Positions 40,686-46,821 of a stretch of DNA of 46,821 nt are shown here, in pieces. Origin of the DNA: an uncultured Eubacteriales bacterium (GTDB taxonomy: Bacteria > Bacillota > Clostridia > Oscillospirales > Oscillospiraceae); NCBI GenBank assembly GCA_900545585.1, contig UQZR01000021.1, positions 1-46,821 of the forward strand, written 5' to 3'. Below the pieces are notes generated by a model. The model had not been told where the DNA came from and made no database searches. It was given only the letters and a program-made list of their open reading frames with translations. A program made the translations under genes and the position numbers. Numbering within the stretch: position 1 is the first letter of the stretch; each line of letters begins with the position of its first letter.

Positions 40686-43600
40686 TCAGTTACCTCCATT
40701 AGTAGTCAGACTGTTGTAGCTGCCGGACAGGATCGTATCGCTGTACACGTACACCATGGCGCCGCTGCTGTCGCGCAGGATCATGTAAGCGCGGCCATAC
40801 ACCGTACGATCCGCAGCCGACACGGTACCATTCAGGACTGTTACGCCCGTCGCGTCAGTGTTGGTTGCCTTCAGGATAAACGTATCATCGGGCTTGGCGC
40901 CATTGGCATCCAGCTTCATGGCGTCCAGCGCATCCGACTGGCCGTACCGGCTGTTGGTGCTCACCAGAATGCCCTGCTCAGTGACCGTGTAGCCATCGGG
41001 CACGGAGCGCGTTGCCGTGAAGGAGACTGCGTACTTCGCGCCCTGCTGGCTGGCGCTGATCTCCGTCAGCGCGATCACGGGCAGACGATCCACTGTGGTG
41101 CCGGCATCAACATATTCAGCCGTCAGGGTCAGATCGCCGCGAGGCGCGATCTTCAGGGTCTCCGTGTAGCCAAGCACGGTGTCGCCGTTCTTCCAGCACT
41201 TGAAGACCTTTCCGTCAATGCTCTTCGCTGTTACCGTAGTGATCTTGCCGACTGTAGCCGTGTAAGTTGCCGTCTCGTCATTCGGGTAATTGACGGTTAC
41301 CGTGTAAGAGCCCGCGCTGAATTCGTACACCGGCTCCACAACGATGATACCCGTCGTGGTAGTGGCCATGGCCGCGCGAATCTCAGCTTCCGTCATGGAC
41401 CAGCGCACGAAGGTGGCGCCCATCTTGATGGGAGGCTCGGGGAACTGGATCTCCTGCGTATCCGTGTAGCCCTTGGAGCTGATGACCTGCTGCGTGTGGG
41501 AGATGAAGACCACCATGGCCTGGTGCTCTTCCTTCTCGGCATACACGGCCTTCAGGGTCGTGGCGCTGCCCATGGAGAAGGTGTAAGTCTTCGAGGTGGA
41601 GACCACCTTGCCGGACTCATTGACCCAGTACAGGAAGTTCTCGCTGCCCTTGAACACAACGGTGACCTGCGTGCCAACGGGCATCTTCTCCAGCAGGTAA
41701 GAGCGCTGCGTCGCGCCGCCGTTGACCGTGAATTTGGAGGCGGAGACCTCCAGTGCGAACACGCCGCCGCTGATGGGCTCATAGACCGCGATCATGGTCC
41801 AGTCATCGGTGGGCTTGACCTTGCAGGTCAGGTCGGTGCTGTACGGCGTGCCGGTGTACTCGTTGACGAACCAGCCCACGAACTTGTAGCCGCTGATGGC
41901 GGACGCCGTGACCTTGGTGCCAACCGCGTAGGTGATGTCGCTGCCGCCGCCGGCCACATTGGCCACGGGGCTGTCGCTGCCGGTGGTGCGGGACGTCACC
42001 ATGACGGTGAACTTGCCGATCTCCACGCCGTAGGTGCCGTCAGCGTTCTGGGTGGGAACGTAACCCGCAGCGCACCACTCCTTCTTCACCTCCGTCTTGA
42101 AGGTGCCGCCGGAGATGGCATAGGAGCCCTTGTCAAAGACCTTTTCAACATAGCCGCTGTCGATCTTGACCAGAGAACCGTTGTTGCCGAACTTATCCAG
42201 CTTGTCAGCGGCCTCTTCCTCACCGGAGAGGTAGGTGATCTTGGTCTTCTCGCCCGTGATGGTCAGCTGGCCATGGACCACGCCGTTGGTAGCCGTCGCG
42301 GAGGGAGCGGAGTTGACGAACACGTTGCCGATCACGGAGTTCTCCACCGTGACGTACACGTTGCCGCCGACCCACAGGTCGTTGGCCGCGTAGTAGTTCG
42401 CATTGTTCAGCTCCATCGTGCCGGTGCTGCCGGTCAGCGTGGAGTTCCTGATGGTGGCGTGAGAGCCGCCGCCGGAGATGTGGATGCCGCTGCCGTAGGC
42501 GATGCCGCCGCCGTTGGTGGAAGTAACGCCATCGAACACCGTCTCGCCTGCACCGCCCTCATTGAGGAAGATCTTGGAGACGCCGCCGCCGTCCAGCGTG
42601 ACATTCAGGAAGGTCAGGGTGCCCTTTGCGGACTGGGTGCGGTAGAACATACCTGCCTTGCCATCCGCGCTCGCCAGCTTCTTGACCGTCTTGATGGTGT
42701 ACTTGCTCTGGCCGTCGATGGTGATGGCCTTGCCGGTGGCGATCTGTGCATCCAGAGCGACATCCGCCAGCAGTCTCACGGTCTGGCCGTCCTGCGCCGC
42801 CGCAACGGCCTCGGCCAGCGTGTTGTACGCGTTGACGGAATTGCCGTCCTTGTCCAGAATCTGGGCGGTCATGCCGGCAGCCGCCGTGAAGGAGCCGTTC
42901 TCGTTCTTGGTGATACCAACGCCGGGAGCCGCGAAGCTGGGAGTCTTGCCGTCCACCTTCTGCTCGGGGGAGACGTTGGGGTCGAAGCCGACGAACGTAC
43001 CGCCGCTGATGGCGACCTTCGCATTACCAGAGGTGAACTCGCTGTCGATGCAGTTGAACAGATACTTGCTGCTGCCTTCCCACTTCTGGTGCAGGTCGAA
43101 GGTGCCGCCCTTGACAGACAGGGTACCCTCCTGCACCTGAACCACGCTGACGTTGCCATAGAAGGTGCCGTTTTCGATGGTCAGGTCGCCCTTCACCACG
43201 TTGATGGTATAGCAGTCGTTCGCCTTGGCATCCATGATGCCGTTACCGGTGATGGTCACCTTGGCGCCATTCGTGATGGACAGGATGGCGTTGGCAGTAT
43301 CGCCCCAGATGTCCACCGTGTTCTTGATGGTCTTGCCGTTCAGGTCCAGCGTGATGCTCTTGCCGATGGTCAGCTGGGTGTTCTGCTCCACATCCGCCAG
43401 CAGTCTCACGGTCTGGCCGTCCTGCGCCGCCGCAACGGCGTCGGCCAGAGTGCTGTACGCCTTGATCTTGGATTCGCCGCTGGCCTTATCCGCCACAATG
43501 ACGGCAGGAATCAGGTCATCCACGTCCGCATCCGCCTGGCTTCTCGCCGGATAGATGAGGTCGCCTCTGTTGTAGTGCACACCGCCGTTCGACAGCGTGA

Positions 43601-45643
43601 TGGACACCGTCTCAGGATGCTCCATGTAGTTGCCGTCCACCTTCAGCGTGCTGTCGGTGCCGACCCACCAGATGCCCATGCTGGCGTCACCGCTCACGGT
43701 GCCGTGCAGCTGGTTATCCGTGACCGTCAGCTTGATGTTCTGGCCCTCGCAGTCAAATCCGCTACCATAAGCCATCTCAATGTGGATATGGCGCACCTGC
43801 GTGCCGTCAGCCTTAGCCTTGAACACGTTGCTGCTGACGTTGACCTCCGCACCCTCCATCGGTGTGACCTGAATCGCCTCGTACTCGATGCTGTCAAAGG
43901 TGCAGCCGGTGATGGTCAGCTTGCCCTTGACCTGGGAGAAGTAGAATGCGGAAAGCTTATTGCCGTTGGCAATGTCCTTGAAGTTCACGTTTTTGATGGT
44001 CACATCCGCGGCGGCATTACCGGGCATGTTCACAGAGATGCTGGAATTGCCGGAAATGGTGTGGCCGCCGCCATCCAACGTGATGTTCTTGCTGATGGTG
44101 AGGCTGCCGCAGTCTGCCACATCCGCCAGCAGTTTCACGGTCTTGCCCTTTGCAGCCAGACGGATCGCATCGGCCAGGGTCTCATACTTGGTGGTGCCGA
44201 CCTCTGCCACGTAGGTGGTCGTATCGCTGGGCATCAGCTGCGTTACGCTGGTGGTCAGCTTATCGCCAGCCGCGACAGTCTTCGTGCCCTGCTTGCTTGC
44301 GTCCGTCGTGCCGTCTTTGCCGTAGTAGCCCGGCTGCTGCGCCTGCACAGTGGCCTTGGTGCTCTCCACAGTCAGCGCCACATCGTTGGAATTCTGGTCC
44401 ACGCGGCCATCGCCCAGCAGGATGTCGCCGTTGCTGCCCACCGTGTCGGTGAAGGTGCAGGTGGCCACGGTGGTGGTCATCGTGCCGCTGCCGCTGTTGA
44501 CAAAGCGCACGGGCGCAGCGAACTGCTCCCAATCACCATTGTCGCCGCAGTTGGTGAACGTGCTGTTCTGGACGGCAACAGTCTGCGTACCGTTTGCCTT
44601 GTGGTTGAAGTTCACCGGCACCTGTGCCCCCGTGAAGGAGCAATTGTCGATGACCACTGCACCGTCCGCATTGGAGTAGACGGAAGTAGCCTTTGTGCCA
44701 AAGTCGCAGCCGGTCAGCGTGATGTCGTTCACGCCGGTGGTTCCGCTGATATACACGCGCTGGACGGTGATACCGTCGGTGCTGTCGCAGTCGGTCAGGT
44801 TCACAGTCACCTTATGATCGGTGTGCCGCTGACCCCACACGCCCAGATTGTCCAGCTCATAGGCCGTGACGGTGATGTCCTTCTCCAGATAAGCACCGCC
44901 GGCCTCGACCTGCTTGCCGGTATCGCGGCTGAACGTATAGGTGTCGACCTCCAGGTCGCACTCGCCGCTGGAAATATAGGCATTGTTGCCATAGATGGTG
45001 ATATCATCCGCCACGTGGCCGTGGGTCAGCGTGCCCACATCCGCGCCGGGACGGCACACGATGGTGATGGCACCGGCGTTGGTCTTATAGGCCGCGGTCA
45101 GGGCATCCGCCAGCGTGGCAGCATAGCCGCTCTGCGCATCGGCAGCCCAGTATACAGGGGTAGCCGCGTCCCAAGCAGTATCGTCCAGCAGCTCCAAGGT
45201 GTAGCTGCTGCTGCTCAGTGCCACGATGGCATCGTCCAGCGTGTCGTACTCGATGCCGCCCACCTTGGCCACGGTGGTGGCAGTGGGCAGCACCGCATCC
45301 CCATCATCCTGCGGGTCTGCGGAATCGTTTCCGTTCACAGAATCGGTAGGATCAGCGCCGCCCTCAGTACCGGTGTATCATCCGCCGTGCCGCTGCCGTT
45401 GCTGCCTTCGACCTGCTGGTCGCCGGTGCCATCGCTGTCCTTGCTGTCTCCGACCTGCAAGTCACCGGTGTCACTGCTGCTGCTGTCGTCGGACACGTCC
45501 GTTCCGTTTTCGGAGACGATCGCGCCCTGGGTTTCGACGCCGTCCGCCATCGCAGCGTACGCCGCCGTCGGCAGCAGAGACAGCATCATTACCAGCGAAA
45601 GCAGTAATGACGCTGCTCTTTTGCCCATTCTTGTTTTGTTCAT
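40686..45643 (-). CDS. giant secreted beta-helix / InlB-repeat surface protein, frameshifted after the signal peptide
   Basis: The gene starts at ATG 45643 with signal peptide MGKRAASLLLSLVMMLSLLP (cleavage near AYAAMA) and an acidic Ser/Asp/Gly linker. It stops at 45335 in that frame. A second open frame from 45377 to 40686 carries the body of about 1550 residues. Between 45335 and 45377 an extra AC in TACACC would explain the shift (GATGATACC would continue as DDTGTEGG). The body has four units of the form YxTLADAVAAAxxGxTVRLLADV followed by beta-helix turns (NITLDGGGHTI, TIENGTFYGN). InlB/Listeria-Bacteroides-type repeats follow (KFVGWFVNEYTGTPYST, FKCWKNGDTVL). No LPxTG or membrane anchor is seen. 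It is likely an adhesin or glycan-binding protein, off in the current frame unless the shift is an assembly error. Confidence 0.8.
42760..42809 (-). repeat. 50-bp repeat inside the giant gene, copy 1
   Basis: Identical over 50 bp to 43390-43439. It encodes the AVAAAQDGQTVRLLADV unit. A third, diverged copy lies near 44117-44150. Confidence 0.9.
43390..43439 (-). repeat. 50-bp repeat inside the giant gene, copy 2
   Basis: Exact match to 42760-42809, 630 bp apart and in frame. Recombination between the two would remove or add one beta-helix module of 210 residues. Confidence 0.9.
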
Positions 45644-45935
45644 GTTCCCCCATCCTTTCATGTGATTTTTTGGTCTGTCTGCGGAATCATGCTGTGCGCT
45701 GTCCGCACCGTGCCCGCGGCACTGCACCGGCGAGTCCGCACCCCCTGCGGATCAGTGGCAGGCCTCGCCGCGCGGAACGCCGTCCCATGCGGAAAAGCCA
45801 TCGTTTCAACTGGGTTGAAACGAGAAAAGGGTACCCTTTTCTGCCGGTATCTCCCTCCAATGCAGGCGCCCCTTGCACCTGCGCGGGCTGGAAAATCGTC
45901 CCTTTGCGGGGTGATTTTCCTTTTTTGGATATACA
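45644..45935 (-). promoter_or_regulatory. long structured 5' leader of the giant gene
   Basis: From the promoter at 45942-45970, about 290 nt precede the ATG. In transcript order there are a GGAAAATC / GATTTTCC stem with a CCCCGCAAAGGG interior (about 45892-45922), a GCAGGTGC-type stem, a self-complementary AAAAGGGTACCCTTTT (about 45823-45838), and GTTTCAACCCAGTTGAAAC (about 45803-45821). No intrinsic terminator stands directly before the gene, and no known riboswitch class is convincing. A reading frame crosses the leader but its protein looks like translated structure, not a gene. Confidence 0.45.
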
Positions 45936-45941
45936 CGGGAT

Positions 45942-45970
45942 AGCATAGCACCATTTCGACAAACAATCAA
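45942..45970 (-). promoter_or_regulatory. promoter of the giant surface-protein gene
   Basis: TTGATT (complement of 45965-45970), 17-bp spacer, TATGCT (complement of 45942-45947) with extended TGC. In 45971-46164 I see no other feature apart from a short hairpin just after the tRNA-Trp. Confidence 0.55.
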
Positions 45971-46164
45971 CTTTATTTCCGCACAAAATTCTTCGTTTTT
46001 TTCTATTTAATATCGACAAAACCCGGAGCATCGTGTGTCAAAGGCCGTCTCTCCGCACAATTCCGGCGTTTTCCCGCCGCCTGTGGCCGGCTGCGCGGGC
46101 ATCTGCCGCAAAAGCGGAGCCACCGGCGAAAAAAAAGAAGCCATGACAACGTCATGGCTTCTTT

Positions 46165-46240
46165 TGGCAGGGGCAGAAAGGCTCGAACTCTCGACACGCG
46201 GTTTTGGAGACCGCTGCTCTACCAACTGAGCTATACCCCT
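46165..46240 (-). tRNA. tRNA-Trp (anticodon CCA)
   Basis: 76 nt with encoded CCA. Acceptor AGGGGTA / TGCCCCT, anticodon arm GCGGT-CTCCAAA-ACCGC, T arm GAGAG-TTCGAGC-CTTTC. Last gene of the array. A hairpin with ACGTTGTCATGG-type arms follows at about 46136-46163 and probably terminates it. Confidence 0.94.
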
Positions 46241-46243
46241 GTG

Positions 46244-46320
46244 TGGTGGGCCTTCGGGGACTCGAACCCGGGACCGGACGGTTATGAGCCGTCTGCTCTA
46301 ACCAACTGAGCTAAAGGCCC
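46244..46320 (-). tRNA. tRNA with anticodon CAT (Met, or Ile2)
   Basis: 77 nt with encoded CCA. Acceptor GGGCCTT / AAGGCCC, anticodon arm GACGG-CTCATAA-CCGTC. It is not an initiator-type tRNA (normal 1-72 pair). CAT tRNAs of this kind are either elongator Met or, if modified by TilS, Ile2; the sequence alone does not settle it. Confidence 0.9.
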
Positions 46321-46350
46321 AAGTCTACGCGGCTGACCTGAATAAGAAAT

Positions 46351-46377
46351 GAGCCGCCACCTTACGGATGGCGGCTC
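46351..46377 (-). terminator. hairpin between tRNA-Asn and tRNA-Met
   Basis: GAGCCGCCA / TGGCGGCTC stem followed in the minus direction by ATTTCTTATT. It may terminate part of the transcripts within the array. Confidence 0.6.
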
Positions 46378-46383
46378 ACCCTT

Positions 46384-46458
46384 TGGCTCCCCCTGTTGGG
46401 CTCGAACCAACAACCCTTCGGTTAACAGCCGAATGCTCTACCATTGAGCTAAGGAGGA
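46384..46458 (-). tRNA. tRNA-Asn (anticodon GTT)
   Basis: 75 nt with encoded CCA. Acceptor TCCTCCT / AGGGGGA (one T-G pair), anticodon arm TTCGG-CTGTTAA-CCGAA. Confidence 0.94.
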
Positions 46459-46460
46459 GT

Positions 46461-46575
<115 letters not shown>

Positions 46576-46627
46576 TACCGATCGCAGCCACACATGCGGC
46601 AACGACCTATTCAATTCGGAGAAAAAG

Positions 46628-46702
46628 TGGTGACCCGTACCGGATTCGAACCGATGTTAAAGGCGTGAGAGGCCTCTGTCTTAACCACTTGACCAACGGG
46701 CC
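46628..46702 (-). tRNA. tRNA-Glu (anticodon CTC)
   Basis: 75 nt with encoded CCA. Acceptor GGCCCGT / ACGGGTC, anticodon arm GAGGC-CTCTCAC-GCCTT giving CTC, T arm ATCGG-TTCGAAT-CCGGT. Confidence 0.92.
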
Positions 46703-46744
46703 GCATTTTTTCTTCTATTTCATCAGCCGAAGCTGTTGAAATCG

Positions 46745-46820
46745 TGGTACACCTTCAGGGACTCGAACCCTGGACACCCTGATTAAGAGTCAGGTGCTCT
46801 ACCAACTGAGCTAAAGGTGC
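46745..46820 (-). tRNA. tRNA-Lys (anticodon CTT)
   Basis: 76 nt with encoded CCA. Acceptor GCACCTT / AAGGTGT (first pair G-T), anticodon arm CCTGA-CTCTTAA-TCAGG. First tRNA of the array in the window; the array may continue beyond the edge. Confidence 0.93.
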
Positions 46821-46821
46821 A

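Noticed and set aside
45335..45377. Programmed -1 ribosomal frameshift in the giant gene
   Set aside because: No slippery heptamer is present in the overlap of the two frames; a 2-bp AC gain explains the break more simply.
41496..45665. 1389-codon open frame antisense to the giant surface-protein gene
   Set aside because: It mirrors codon bias of the repeat-rich sense gene and has no domain, start signal or terminator of its own.
45780..45935. c-di-GMP riboswitch in the giant-gene leader
   Set aside because: GCAAAGGGACG-like bits are present, but the order and spacing of the conserved GEMM-I or GEMM-II cores are not.

Overview
The window looks like chromosome from a spore-forming, high-GC gut Clostridia, most likely an Oscillospiraceae/Oscillibacter-type bacterium. 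The support is a SpoIIE sporulation phosphatase, MurT/GatD-type cell-wall genes, strong GGAGG ribosome binding sites with occasional GTG and TTG starts, a DacF-type PBP, and C/G-rich codon use in the core genes. The species assignment is inference.

Layout. 1-6.3 kb (minus strand): a tandem pair of NhaC-type antiporters (one cut by the window edge), a sodium:neurotransmitter-type symporter, and a KdpD/KdpE-like two-component pair with a candidate self-operator of three CGTTAA repeats at exact 11-bp spacing. 6.5-9.6 kb: a tightly overlapping three-gene flavin redox cassette (GlpA-like with BFD iron-sulfur tail, FAD/NAD oxidoreductase, DUF1667). 9.7-9.9 kb: a complete small transcription unit for a 25-residue peptide, divergent from mnmG. 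10-14 kb: mnmG, murT and a gatD-like gene whose glutaminase active-site residues are absent. 14-17.3 kb (minus): a small P-loop ATPase, pgi and dacF.

A tRNA-Gly(CCC) at 17.4 kb marks the left edge of a more AT-rich accessory stretch that runs to about 35.1 kb. It starts with conjugative-element debris (antirestriction-like protein, chimeric thioester-adhesin fragment, truncated membrane protein). It continues with a catabolic operon: five-gene peptide/opine-type ABC transporter, PepD-like dipeptidase, divergent alanine dehydrogenase-like protein, KDPG aldolase and KDG kinase, followed by an IclR regulator. It ends with a broken purB, an orphan gene tail, an LMW tyrosine phosphatase overlapping a BRO/antirepressor gene, and a short high-GC gene tail. 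The operon suggests uptake of a peptide-like compound, hydrolysis and flow of the parts to pyruvate, with a ketodeoxy-sugar branch.

35.2-40.5 kb returns to core-like genes: glycerate kinase, a lipoprotein, spoIIE with two small downstream reading frames, and a BspA-type membrane-anchored surface protein. 40.6-45.6 kb is a giant secreted beta-helix/InlB-repeat protein. Its signal peptide is separated from the body by a frameshift, a coupled 36-residue peptide gene follows it, and a structured leader of about 290 nt precedes it. The right end (46.2-46.8 kb, minus) is an array tRNA-Lys, tRNA-Glu, 5S rRNA, tRNA-Asn, tRNA-Met/Ile2, tRNA-Trp. No CRISPR array, insertion sequence or recognisable integrase was seen.
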